Below the pieces are notes generated by a model that was given only the letters and a program-made list of their open reading frames with translations, was not told where the DNA came from and searched no databases. Both the position numbers and the translations under genes were made by a program. This document shows, piece by piece, positions 34,709 through 43,134 of a DNA stretch of 64,000 nt. Origin of the DNA: Paenibacillus odorifer (GTDB lineage: Bacteria > Bacillota > Bacilli > Paenibacillales > Paenibacillaceae); assembly GCF_000758725.1 (NCBI RefSeq), contig NZ_CP009428.1, positions 1,364,001 through 1,428,000 of the forward strand, written 5' to 3'. Each line of letters starts with the position of its first letter. The first letter of the stretch is position 1.

Positions 34709-36616
34709 ATGAAAATCGTCCTGACCACGTTAAACGCCAAATATATTCATACCTCACTCGCAATCCGCTTGCTAAAAGCGTACAGTGAGCATGAATTTAA
34801 GGATATTCATTTGGCAGAGTACACCATCAAAGATCCCGTGATGAATATCGTGTCCGACTTGTTTCAGAAACGGCCAGATGTGATTGGCTTCTCCTGTTAT
34901 ATCTGGAACATCGAAGAGACGCTGAAGCTGATTGGTATTCTTAAGCAAGTGATGCCTGAAGTTACGATTGTTCTCGGAGGACCGGAAGTTTCGTATGAGC
35001 CGCTTCATTGGATGAAAAGAGAAGCTGGCATTGATTTTATAGTTAACGGAGATGGGGAAGAGACGTTCCACCATTTGCTGCAGGAGCTAAGGGATGATCG
35101 TAAGTTTCACTTTGTGTATGGAGCCGCTTATCGCAAGGGAGAAGAGATCATCGTCAATCCTCCACGTCCCAAAAGCGATCTGAATACGCTGCCTACGCCG
35201 CATCGTTTTCCTGAGGATATTCCAGATTTGAGTAAACGTATTGTTTATTTTGAGACGAGCCGCGGATGCCCATTTAACTGCCAGTTCTGTTTATCCAGTA
35301 TTGAAGTAGGCGTACGTTATTATGATATTGAACGAGTGAAATCTGATCTGCTTTATTTAATACAGAATGGCGCCAAAATCATTAAATTTCTGGACCGTAC
35401 CTTCAATATCAACCGCAACTATGCGATGGAAATGTTTCAATTCCTGATCGATAATCATCAAGGCTGCGTGTTTCAGTTCGAAATTACCGCAGATATCATG
35501 CGGCCGGAAGTTCTGGATTTCCTATCTAAGAATGCGCCCCCGGGTATTTTTAGATTTGAAATTGGGGTGCAATCTACCAACGATGAGACAAATGAGCTTG
35601 TTAAACGCCGCCAGAATTTCAAAAAGCTGTCCCGTACCGTAATGAAGATTAAGGCAAGCGGCAATATCGATCAGCATCTGGATTTGATTGCCGGACTACC
35701 TATGGAGGATTACAGTACCTTCCGTAAAACGTTTAATGATGTATTCGTTATGGAGCCGGAAGAGCTACAGCTAGGATTCCTCAAAATGCTGCGGGGAACG
35801 GGGCTGCGGGCGCAGGCGTCTAAATATGATTACACGTATATGGAACACGCACCTTATGAAATCCTTAGCAGTCATATGATGCCCTTCTCTGACATTATCC
35901 GTTTGAAGCGGCTTGAGGATGTGCTGGAGAAATACTGGAACAGCCACCGGATGGACCATACGGCCAAGTACTTGATCCGTCATGTATTTGATTCGCCATT
36001 CGATTTCTTTCAGGAGTTCGGTGACTACTGGGAGGAGAGAGGCTGGCAAAAGATTGGCCATCAGCTGGAAGATCTCTTCACCCGCTTGCAGTCCTTCCTG
36101 ATAGATCGCGGGACGCCATCTATGGATGTTATAACTGGCTTGATGAAGCTCGATTATTTCCTTGGACACAAGTACAAGCCGCGCAAAATCTGGTGGGATT
36201 TCGTGCTGGATAAATCGGATTGGTCGAGCTATTTGAAGGATATCGCGGCTAATCCGGGTCAAATTTCTGCCCAATTGGCTGAAGCAGGACTTAACGAAAG
36301 AGAACTGCAAAAGTATACTGTGCTGGAAGTGTTGCCATTCTCGCTGGAAGCGGTGTTGGATTCCATCAGCGGCATGCGTGCCGATGAGGGCCTTGAGGAT
36401 GGTGAAGCTGATATGGCTAATCTGGAGGCTTTGCCTTCGGCAGACTCGCCATTACAGGGAGCAGCAGATAGTAGTTTAGAAGAGACTGCCCAAGCAGCAA
36501 GCTCGGCTGTAGCAGTAGCGGAGCCCGCTTCCATTAGGGAAGGGCGCACGCTACTAATCGTAATGTATCAGCAGAACGAGAGCCAACGCGCTCAGTACTA
36601 CACACTGCCTTTGTGA
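34709..36616 (+). CDS. B12-binding-domain radical SAM protein with DUF4080 C-terminus
   Basis: 635 residues. The N-terminal cobalamin-binding-like domain begins MKIVLTTLNAKYIHTSLAIR and includes VLGGPEVSYE. The radical SAM core has RGCPFNCQFCLSS (CxxxCxxC for the 4Fe-4S cluster). The C-terminal region resembles DUF4080. An Ala/Ser/Glu-rich, probably disordered segment (about residues 555-605) precedes the last strand YYTLPL. It lacks the DxHxxG cobalamin motif in any obvious form, so B12 binding is uncertain. Function unknown; often a methyltransferase-like class. Second gene after recQ. Confidence 0.8.
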   Translation: MKIVLTTLNAKYIHTSLAIRLLKAYSEHEFKDIHLAEYTIKDPVMNIVSDLFQKRPDVIGFSCYIWNIEETLKLIGILKQVMPEVTIVLGGPEVSYEPLHWMKREAGIDFIVNGDGEETFHHLLQELRDDRKFHFVYGAAYRKGEEIIVNPPRPKSDLNTLPTPHRFPEDIPDLSKRIVYFETSRGCPFNCQFCLSSIEVGVRYYDIERVKSDLLYLIQNGAKIIKFLDRTFNINRNYAMEMFQFLIDNHQGCVFQFEITADIMRPEVLDFLSKNAPPGIFRFEIGVQSTNDETNELVKRRQNFKKLSRTVMKIKASGNIDQHLDLIAGLPMEDYSTFRKTFNDVFVMEPEELQLGFLKMLRGTGLRAQASKYDYTYMEHAPYEILSSHMMPFSDIIRLKRLEDVLEKYWNSHRMDHTAKYLIRHVFDSPFDFFQEFGDYWEERGWQKIGHQLEDLFTRLQSFLIDRGTPSMDVITGLMKLDYFLGHKYKPRKIWWDFVLDKSDWSSYLKDIAANPGQISAQLAEAGLNERELQKYTVLEVLPFSLEAVLDSISGMRADEGLEDGEADMANLEALPSADSPLQGAADSSLEETAQAASSAVAVAEPASIREGRTLLIVMYQQNESQRAQYYTLPL

Positions 36617-36631
36617 TAGGCGGGTGGAAGG

Positions 36632-36665
36632 ATAGACCGTTCCTTAATGGGACGGTCTATTTCTT
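36632..36665 (+). terminator. Intrinsic terminator after the radical SAM gene
   Basis: ATAGACCGTTCC-TTAAT-GGGACGGTCTAT followed by TTTCTTTT. Confidence 0.85.
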
Positions 36666-36679
36666 TTGCCTTGTGCGCT

Positions 36680-37870
36680 AGCGCATCTGAGTCCGGAAGC
36701 GGCGTGGGAAGTGATGATGTGTAGTTAGCGTCATCTGGGTCCGAAAGCGGTGAGTAACCCGTCGCAGGCGGACCCAGGGGACCTTATACGTGGAATTATC
36801 CTGTTTTTTGGATGCTAACGGACCGCATAGTCGCTATTGGCATGAAAAACACCCAATATGGACCTGTTTCGCTTGAATAGCTGCACTGGAGTCCGAAACC
36901 CAACTCGAAAGGCTATAAATTAGCAAATAGCGTCATCTGGGTCCGGAAGTAGCGGGGAGAGTAATGATGTGTAGTTAGTGTCAACTGAGTCCGGAAGTGG
37001 CGGGAGAAAGTGATGTGTAGTTAGCGTTAGCTGAGTCTGAAAGTAGCGGGAGAAAGTGATTAGTGTAATGACTCGGCGCAGGCGGACCCAGCGGACCTTA
37101 TACGTGGAATTATCCTGTTTTTTGGATGCTAACGGACCGCATAGTCGCTATTGGCATGAAAAACACCCAATATGGACCTGTTTCGCATGAATAGCTGCAC
37201 TGGAGTCCGAAACCTAGCTCAAATGTCTGGAAATTAGCAAATAGCGTCCACTGAGTCCGGAAGTAGCAGGGGAGAGTAATGATGTGTAGTTAGCGTTAGC
37301 TGAGTCCGGAAGTGGCGGGAGAAAGTGATGTGTAGTTAGCGTTAGCTGAGTCTGAAAGTAGCGGGAGAATGTAATTAGTGTAATGACTCGGCGCAGGCGG
37401 ACCCAGCGGACCTTATACGTGGAATTATCCTGTTTTTTGGATGCTAACGGACCGCATAGTCGCTATTGGCATGAAAAACACCCAATATGGACCTGTTTCG
37501 CATGAATAGCTGCACTGGAGTCCGAAACCTAGCTCGAAAGGCTATAAATTAGCAAATTGCGTCATCTGAGTCCGGAAGTAGCGGGGAGAGTAATGATGTG
37601 TGGTTAGTGTCAACTGAGTCCGGAAGTAGCGGGGAGAGTAATGATGTGTGGTTAGTGTCAACTGAGTCCGGAAGTAGCGGGGAGAGTAATGATGTGTGGT
37701 TAGTGTCAACTGAGTCCGGAAGTAGCGGGGAGAGTAATGATGTGTGGTTAGTGTCAACTGAGTCCGCAAGCGGCGTGGGAAAGTAATGATGTGTAGCTAG
37801 TGACAACCGAGTTTGTACGTGGTGTGGGAGAGCGATGAGCTGAAGACAGCGTCAACTGAGTCCATTAGCG
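36680..37870. repeat. Higher-order tandem repeat block, non-coding
   Basis: Superunits begin with CAGGCGGACCCAG at 36765, 37079 and 37394 (periods 314 and 315 bp). Each has a core of about 170 bp (CCTTATACGTGGAATTATCC ... TAAATTAGCAAATAGCG) that is nearly identical between copies, followed by about three 46-48-bp units built on TGAGTCCGGAAGTAGCGG. CTGGGTCCG and CGGACCCAG near the start of copy 1 form an inverted pair. The block fills the gap between convergent genes. No coding frame runs through it on either strand apart from repeat artefacts. Confidence 0.92.
37562..37801. repeat. 48-bp tandem array, five units
   Basis: TCCGG recurs at 37571, 37619, 37667, 37715 and 37763, exactly 48 bp apart. 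The middle units are identical and the first and last are diverged. Because 48 is a multiple of three, periodic open frames appear on both strands, which is a by-product of the repeat. Confidence 0.95.
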
Positions 37871-37977
37871 GTGGCGGAAGTTTATTTACTAAAGTTCAGA
37901 TGCGCGGAGGAACTGGAGATTGTTAGATTGAGAAGTCTGCTGAGATAAGCTACCCAAACCGCAAACCGCAAACCGCA

Positions 37978-38014
37978 AAGAAGCGACCCCCAAAATAATT
38001 GGAGCATCGCTTCT
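37978..38014 (-). terminator. Probable terminator after the alpha/beta hydrolase
   Basis: Minus strand AGAAGCGAT...GGTCGCTTCTTT: interrupted stem with a short T-run. The adjacent triple ACCGCAA repeat (37956-37978) has no clear function. Confidence 0.5.
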
Positions 38015-38077
38015 ATGTTGCCACATTTGTAATCTCGTTTCTCGTCTCATAAATTCACTAACAACCGCGTTTTTTTC

Positions 38078-39028
38078 TTAACTTATCGTAGAAACCTCTG
38101 AAGGAAGGTGGCTCTCTAACCAGTTGAGTACATCGGCTGTGACTTGATCTCGATTTACTTCATTTAGCATTTCGTGTCTGCCTTCTGGATAGAGTCGGTA
38201 CTCAACGTCTGATACTCCTCGTTTCTTATACAACTCCGCAAGACGGGGAATGCCTTGACCGTTCATCCCGACAGGGTCCTTATCCCCACCAAATATATAA
38301 ATGGGCTTACCTGTACATAATGTGCTAAGTGATTCCTCAGTATGAATCTCTCTTAGGAGGTGGAAGAAACCACGGAAAAAGCGGGTTGTACAAATAGCTC
38401 CGCAGAATGGATCGGAAATGTACTTATCTACTTCCGCAGTATCGCTACTCAGCCAGTCAAATGTTGTTCTGACCGGGGAAAAAGCACGGTTATAGCTGCC
38501 GAATACCAGACTGTTCAGCAGTACACTACGATGATGCTCACCCTTTAGCTTAAGCTGCGCGCTAGCCAAAGATTCTCCAATACGCAGCATACTGCGTGGA
38601 CCGTTTGTCCCGCTTAGGATAAACCCTGAATAGATTTCGTTGCCTTCTTCGCACATGAGTTTTTGACCCAGAAAGGAACCCATACTGTGTGCGAATAAAA
38701 TGATGGGCATTCCTTCATGCTTGGAGAGTGCTGCGGCACCTACCTGCAGAAGATTGCGCCGCATCCAATAAAATCCGTCCTCCCCAACATCACCAAGCAG
38801 ATTGACTTGACCAGCGGTTCTACCATGTCCCCGGTGGTCATTGGCATATACTGCATAACCAACCCCGGTTAAAGCTTCCGCAAAACGAGCGTAGCGGGCA
38901 GCAGTTTCACACATCCCGTGTGAAATTTGCACAATTCCTCTAACTGGCACATCGGACTCAGGTAACCATTCATAGACATGGATGGTTACACCTATGGGAT
39001 CCGTTAGAGTAAAGCTGTTTTCCTTCAT
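38078..39028 (-). CDS. Alpha/beta hydrolase, monoacylglycerol-lipase-like
   Basis: 316 residues. The oxyanion segment ISHGMCETAARY, nucleophile elbow AHSMGS (Ser), acid in GGDKDPVG and base in GRHEMLNE complete the triad. NDHRGHGRTAG is typical of lysophospholipase/monoacylglycerol lipase (Hydrolase_4) proteins. No signal peptide, so a cytoplasmic esterase on lipid-like substrates. AGGAGGA precedes the ATG. It begins 27 bp after manA, so probably the second gene of a manA-hydrolase operon. Confidence 0.85.
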   Translation of the reverse strand: MKENSFTLTDPIGVTIHVYEWLPESDVPVRGIVQISHGMCETAARYARFAEALTGVGYAVYANDHRGHGRTAGQVNLLGDVGEDGFYWMRRNLLQVGAAALSKHEGMPIILFAHSMGSFLGQKLMCEEGNEIYSGFILSGTNGPRSMLRIGESLASAQLKLKGEHHRSVLLNSLVFGSYNRAFSPVRTTFDWLSSDTAEVDKYISDPFCGAICTTRFFRGFFHLLREIHTEESLSTLCTGKPIYIFGGDKDPVGMNGQGIPRLAELYKKRGVSDVEYRLYPEGRHEMLNEVNRDQVTADVLNWLESHLPSEVSTIS

Positions 39029-39055
39029 GGTCCATTCCTCCTAAAGGTTCTCGAC

Positions 39056-40024
39056 TTATGGTAAATAAGAGCGAAGCACAGTAGAATGACCCTCGATAGT
39101 ATAACGGCCTAGGTTGGAAGGAATCAGATAACATTCCCCTGCGGCATAAGGCTGGGAGCCGCCTTCCCAAGTCAGATGTCCGCTGCCTTCGCAGATAACC
39201 AGAATAGTGAAGCTGTCTTCTGAAGTGGTGAGATCCCATGAACCATTTACGATCCCTTTTTCGACAATAAAATAAGGTGAAGCGGCAAGCTGCAGCCACT
39301 CTCCAGGCACTGCATGATCGGTCTTCATCGAAGTAGCGCCGGCGCCTTCATAAGCTGTAACATTCAGAGAATCCTCGATATGAAGCTCGCGTGGTTTTCC
39401 ATCTAGACCTGGACGGTCGTAGTCATAAATACGGTATGTAGTGTCGGAATTCTGTTGAATTTCCGCTACAACGACACCAGCGCATAGAGCATGTACCGTT
39501 CCGGCAGGGATGTAGAAGGAATCGCCAGCGGAGACAGATACCTCTTGAAGGCTATCCATAACCGTGCCGTTTTCCAGTGCTTCGCGTAATGTTTCACGGT
39601 CTACGCCTTCTTTAAGGCCGTAGATGATTTTTGCATCTGGCTTAGCGTCTAGTACGTACCACATCTCTGTTTTACCCAGTTCACCTTTAGGCAATCCTAC
39701 ATAATCATCCGTAGGGTGGACTTGAACGGAAAGGTTGTCGTTGCAATCCAACAATTTGATCAAGAGTGGAAATCTTCCGCCAGCTTCTGATATTCCCTTG
39801 CTTCCGAACCACTCATGACCAAATTGCTCACGAATTTGATCCAGACCTTGTCCAGCTAATTCTCCATTAACCACCGAAGATGTTCCATTCGCATGATCGG
39901 CAATCATCCAGCCTTCACCAATATGACCTTCTGGTAGATTCAGGCCGAATTTCTCCAGCGCGCGGCCACCCCAGACACGTTCTTTAAACTCCGGTTGAAA
40001 TTTTAAAGGATATGGTTGTGTCAT
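39056..40024 (-). CDS. manA: Mannose-6-phosphate isomerase, class I
   Basis: 322-residue cupin enzyme. The metal-binding segments are LSVQVHPTDDY (Gln, His), KTEMWYVLDA (Glu) and PAGTVHALCAG (His); the catalytic region YDYDRPGLDGKPRELH follows. It interconverts mannose 6-phosphate and fructose 6-phosphate, linking mannose use to glycolysis and GDP-mannose supply. It begins with a GGGAAGGAAG ribosome site. Length matches Bacillus ManA/Pmi. Confidence 0.92.
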   Translation of the reverse strand: MTQPYPLKFQPEFKERVWGGRALEKFGLNLPEGHIGEGWMIADHANGTSSVVNGELAGQGLDQIREQFGHEWFGSKGISEAGGRFPLLIKLLDCNDNLSVQVHPTDDYVGLPKGELGKTEMWYVLDAKPDAKIIYGLKEGVDRETLREALENGTVMDSLQEVSVSAGDSFYIPAGTVHALCAGVVVAEIQQNSDTTYRIYDYDRPGLDGKPRELHIEDSLNVTAYEGAGATSMKTDHAVPGEWLQLAASPYFIVEKGIVNGSWDLTTSEDSFTILVICEGSGHLTWEGGSQPYAAGECYLIPSNLGRYTIEGHSTVLRSYLP

Positions 40025-40072
40025 TCATAATCTTCCTTCCCAATTACAAGATTGTTTGATTGTTTACAAAGC

Positions 40073-40675
40073 TTAAGATGGGGAACCTTTTTTCTTCTCG
40101 AGGGCAATTACATACGGTGCGTCCGTGCGCTGCAGCTGGCGATATACAATGCTCTGCGCTACCTTAGGGGAAACAGTCGTTGCCCAAGCTTCAACAGCGG
40201 CGGCTTCGAGATCTCCGCCTGCATGGCCAGGATACAGTACAGCTGTAATAATTCCCCCCGGACGCAGCAGCTGAAGTGAAGCTTCCAGGGCTGCAATAGA
40301 GCTGTCCGGCTCAGTAATGATATTCTTGTCGGCATCGCCTGAAGGCAGATAGCCAAGATTGAACATTACAGCACCAACGGTGCCTGGCCAGTTAGCCGGG
40401 ACGGCTTCTGCCATTTCGGCATGGCTGCGTTCCAGTAAGGTAACGCCAGAGAGTGAAGAAGTTTCCTCCCGCGCAAGCCGGAGACGTTCTTCTGCCAGCT
40501 TCAGCGCCGCAGCTTGAATGTCAAAGCCGTAGACTTCGCCACGAGCTCCGGTTGTTTTGGCTAGAAAAAGCGTGTCAGCACCAGTACCTACAGTTGCATC
40601 AATCGCACGGTCACCTAAAGTCAGCCGCTCAGAGATTAATTTATGAGCAAAGCTTAGAACGGACATAAAGCCCAT
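40073..40675 (-). CDS. ytqB: YtqB/MnmM-type SAM methyltransferase
   Basis: 200 residues from ATG 40675, overlapping the ytqA stop as TAATG, with GGAGGAAGG upstream. The SAM site is DATVGTGADTLFLA, with GFDIQ at the end of strand two and FNLGYLP as the NPPY-like motif. The closing block AVLYPGHAGGDLEA is typical of this family. B. subtilis YtqB (MnmM) methylates nm5 to mnm5 on wobble-uridine tRNAs; the conserved pairing with ytqA supports this. Confidence 0.85.
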   Translation of the reverse strand: MGFMSVLSFAHKLISERLTLGDRAIDATVGTGADTLFLAKTTGARGEVYGFDIQAAALKLAEERLRLAREETSSLSGVTLLERSHAEMAEAVPANWPGTVGAVMFNLGYLPSGDADKNIITEPDSSIAALEASLQLLRPGGIITAVLYPGHAGGDLEAAAVEAWATTVSPKVAQSIVYRQLQRTDAPYVIALEKKKGSPS

Positions 40676-41631
40676 TAGCCCTTCCTCCAATACTTACCCT
40701 GCCAAGTATCACGAGCAACAAGCTCATCGTCAATGGCATTTAGCACTTCCCATTTCTTGAGACTCCACATCGGTCCAACTAAGAGATCCCGTGGGGCATC
40801 TCCAGTCAAGCGATGAACAATCATCTCAGGGGGCAGAATTTCAAGTGAATCAGCAATCAGCTTCACATACTCGTCCTGTTCCATGAATCGGAGCAATCCT
40901 GCTTCATACTGCTTCACCATTGGTGTTTTGCGCATGAGATGCAGAAGGTGAATCTTAATTCCCTGCACATCCATGCGAGCTACAGCAGATACCGTTTCAA
41001 GCATCATTTCGTGCGTCTCCTGTGGGAGACCGTGAATGATATGGGTACAGATTCGAATATTGTGACGGCGCAGCTTCTCTACAGCCTCCACATAACACTG
41101 CGTATCATGCGCCCGATTAATAAGCTCAGAAGTGGAGTCATGTATAGTCTGAAGACCCATCTCTACCCAAAGATACGTACGCTTGTTGAGCTCTGCTAAA
41201 TATTCGACTACATCATCGGGCAGACAGTCAGGGCGGGTAGCAATAGACAATCCAACGACACCAGGCTGCTGCAAAATAACTTCGAAATATTCTTTCAGTT
41301 CTTCGACCGGAGCGTACGTATTAGTATAGGCTTGGAAGTAACCGATATATTTAGCATTTGGCCATTTCAAATGCTGTCTGTCACGGACGTTATTGAATTG
41401 TGTGACTAGGTCATCTCGGCGGCTTCCGGCAAAATCACCAGAACCTCTGGCACTGCAAAATGTGCAGCCTCCCTTAGCGATGGAGCCGTCACGATTGGGA
41501 CAGGTAAAGCCTGCATCAAGCATAACTTTGAATACCTTGGTGTTCATGTGTTCACGCATTTCGTAATTCCAAGTATGAAAACGTTTATCTCCCCAAAGTT
41601 GCGGAGGAGAAGTGTATTGAAGATTAGACAC
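40675..41631 (-). CDS. ytqA: YtqA radical SAM protein
   Basis: 318 residues, GTG start with AAAGGGG upstream. The radical SAM site contains CPNRDGSIAKGGCTFC (cysteines spaced CX10CX2C-like, characteristic of the TIGR01212 family) followed by SARGSGDFAG. SIATRPDC and LWVEMGLQT are core strands. The family's role is unsettled; the operon with ytqB points to tRNA wobble modification. Confidence 0.87.
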   Translation of the reverse strand: MSNLQYTSPPQLWGDKRFHTWNYEMREHMNTKVFKVMLDAGFTCPNRDGSIAKGGCTFCSARGSGDFAGSRRDDLVTQFNNVRDRQHLKWPNAKYIGYFQAYTNTYAPVEELKEYFEVILQQPGVVGLSIATRPDCLPDDVVEYLAELNKRTYLWVEMGLQTIHDSTSELINRAHDTQCYVEAVEKLRRHNIRICTHIIHGLPQETHEMMLETVSAVARMDVQGIKIHLLHLMRKTPMVKQYEAGLLRFMEQDEYVKLIADSLEILPPEMIVHRLTGDAPRDLLVGPMWSLKKWEVLNAIDDELVARDTWQGKYWRKG

Positions 41632-41830
41632 GAGAAGCCCCTTTCTGAAAATATAATTATGGATAAGTTCCCTTATCCTTATATTTTTCTGAGACAGATG
41701 GCGTCCTTATCCCAGAGAACGCACAGCCGTTTCTTATAATCCAATACATTGTATCAAAAAACCGAGCTCGGCGTAACATTGACTCCCCATAACGGCATGA
41801 AAAATAGGCAGGAAATAAGGCGCTTTCGGC
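41632..41830. other. Intergenic, upstream of the small gene at 41956
   Basis: The ytqA ribosome site is at its left end. No coding frame or hairpin I would defend in the rest. Confidence 0.4.
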
Positions 41831-41859
41831 TTGAAAATGCTTACATAGTATGTTATATT
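41831..41859 (+). promoter_or_regulatory. Sigma-A promoter for the small gene
   Basis: TTGAAA (41831-41836), 17-bp spacer, TATATT (41854-41859). The transcript would have a leader of about 90 nt. Confidence 0.65.
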
Positions 41860-41955
41860 CAGAGTGTGAAAAGCTGCTGTGGCATAAAGAAATTCATCCA
41901 GGAGTTCATAATTTCGTGTCGTCCGATCCATAATAATAACCGTGAGGTGATAGCA

Positions 41956-42135
41956 ATGAATTCTCAAACGGTATATGCTGAGGGTAAAGATTCGATTGAA
42001 GTGCATTTAACGCCAGATGAAGCCCTTGCACTAACGGGCGTGGAATTTAACGGCAACCCTAAGATCAAGACAGATGCGCAGCGTAAAATTCGTAGCGCAT
42101 TCGAAAAAAAGACATTTGCCACAAACACAAAGTAA
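41956..42135 (+). CDS. Small conserved-looking protein of unknown function
   Basis: 59 residues from ATG 41956, preceded by GAGGTG. Content: MNSQTVYAEGKDSIEVHLTP, then a basic C-terminal half rich in Lys/Arg. The middle LTPDEALALTGVEFNGNPKI suggests a small fold rather than noise. It has its own promoter and terminator, so it is probably real. A longer in-frame reading starting at 41749 would run through the promoter and is rejected. I do not recognise the family. Confidence 0.68.
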   Translation: MNSQTVYAEGKDSIEVHLTPDEALALTGVEFNGNPKIKTDAQRKIRSAFEKKTFATNTK

Positions 42136-42185
42136 ATCCTGATCTGCCAGACAAGAACGAAATTTATTTCCAATATACAACAACG

Positions 42186-42240
42186 AAGGAATTCCTCTGA
42201 ACAGCTCATTTAAGAGCTGAACCAGAGAATTCCTTTTTCT
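42186..42240 (+). terminator. Intrinsic terminator
   Basis: AAGGAATTCCTCTG pairs with CAGAGAATTCCTTTTTC around an inner CAGCTC/GAGCTG hairpin. Confidence 0.82.
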
Positions 42241-42331
42241 TTTTTACCGCAATCCCTTTACTTTTTGGGACAATTTCGGCACAATATTGCAAGTGACAGT
42301 TATCGTATAAGAGATAATCGGAGGAATACCT

Positions 42332-43048
42332 ATGCGTTTACGCGGAAGAAAAGGAATACGTGAAAGTTTGGAAGAACAGACGGATTTAGTCATTCTAGAT
42401 CCTCGGAGTTATAAAGGTGAGTGGTCCAAGCTGTTCGGTAACGATCATCCGATCCATGTGGAGTTCGGAATGGGCAAAGGACAGTTTATCAGCCAAATGA
42501 GCTTTAAATATCCTGATATTAACTTTATCGGAGTGGATATGTATGATGAGCTGATCCGCCGTGCTGGAGATAAGGCTAGAGCAGTATGGGAGCCGGCAGG
42601 ACATGAAACACCGCCTAACCTGAAATTGGCACTTGCAAATATCGATTATGCTGAGGAAGTATTTGCTCCGGGAGAGCTTGAACGGATTTATCTTAATTTC
42701 AGCGATCCATGGCCTAAAAGCAAGCATGCCCGGCGTCGTTTGACACATCCGCGTTTTCTTGACAAATATCGCGGTTTGCTTAGCGATCTAGGTGAAATTC
42801 ATCTGAAAACAGATTCCCGCAGTCTTTTTGAGTTCTCATTAAATGCCTTTGCGGACTTTGGCTTGCAGATGAAAAATATTTCTTTGGACCTACATGCAGA
42901 TGGCATCATCAACGAGGATCATATCATGACAGAATATGAGACGAAATTTGTCGGACGTGGCGTGAATATCCATCGTTGCGAGGCAATTGTAGGCGCAGAA
43001 GCACTCAAACAGTATCAGGCTACCCGATTGGATAAATATCGGTTGTAG
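42332..43048 (+). CDS. trmB: tRNA (guanine-N7-)-methyltransferase
   Basis: 238 residues. SAM-binding VEFGMGKGQFI, then GVDMYDELIRRA; the catalytic segment NFSDPWPKSKHARRRLTHP with family signature and T-E-YE (TEYETKF) near the C-terminus. It methylates G46 in the tRNA variable loop. CGGAGGAA precedes the ATG. Monocistronic, ending at a bidirectional terminator. Confidence 0.94.
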   Translation: MRLRGRKGIRESLEEQTDLVILDPRSYKGEWSKLFGNDHPIHVEFGMGKGQFISQMSFKYPDINFIGVDMYDELIRRAGDKARAVWEPAGHETPPNLKLALANIDYAEEVFAPGELERIYLNFSDPWPKSKHARRRLTHPRFLDKYRGLLSDLGEIHLKTDSRSLFEFSLNAFADFGLQMKNISLDLHADGIINEDHIMTEYETKFVGRGVNIHRCEAIVGAEALKQYQATRLDKYRL

Positions 43049-43082
43049 TTACAAAGCACTGCTCCATAAGGCATGCTTCAAT

Positions 43083-43131
43083 AAAAAAGCGGCAAGTCTC
43101 CATGTGGTTTGGAGGCTGCCGCTTTTTTTAT
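43083..43131. terminator. Bidirectional terminator
   Basis: AAAAAAGCGGCAGC-type stem pairing with GCTGCCGCTTTTTTT (with a small mismatch), serving trmB (+) and the glycosyltransferase gene (-) whose stop is next to it. Confidence 0.85.
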
Positions 43132-43134
43132 TAA

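Noticed and set aside
37542..37806. Periodic open frames on both strands encoding 16-residue repeats
   Set aside because: They arise because the repeat unit is 48 bp, a multiple of three. There is no ribosome site, and frames exist equally on both strands.
36680..37870. CRISPR array
   Set aside because: Units are contiguous and similar throughout, with no unique spacers of constant length and no cas genes.
41749..41955. N-terminal extension of the small gene at 41956
   Set aside because: The extension would cover the TTGAAA-N17-TATATT promoter and has no ribosome site; GAGGTG precedes ATG 41956.
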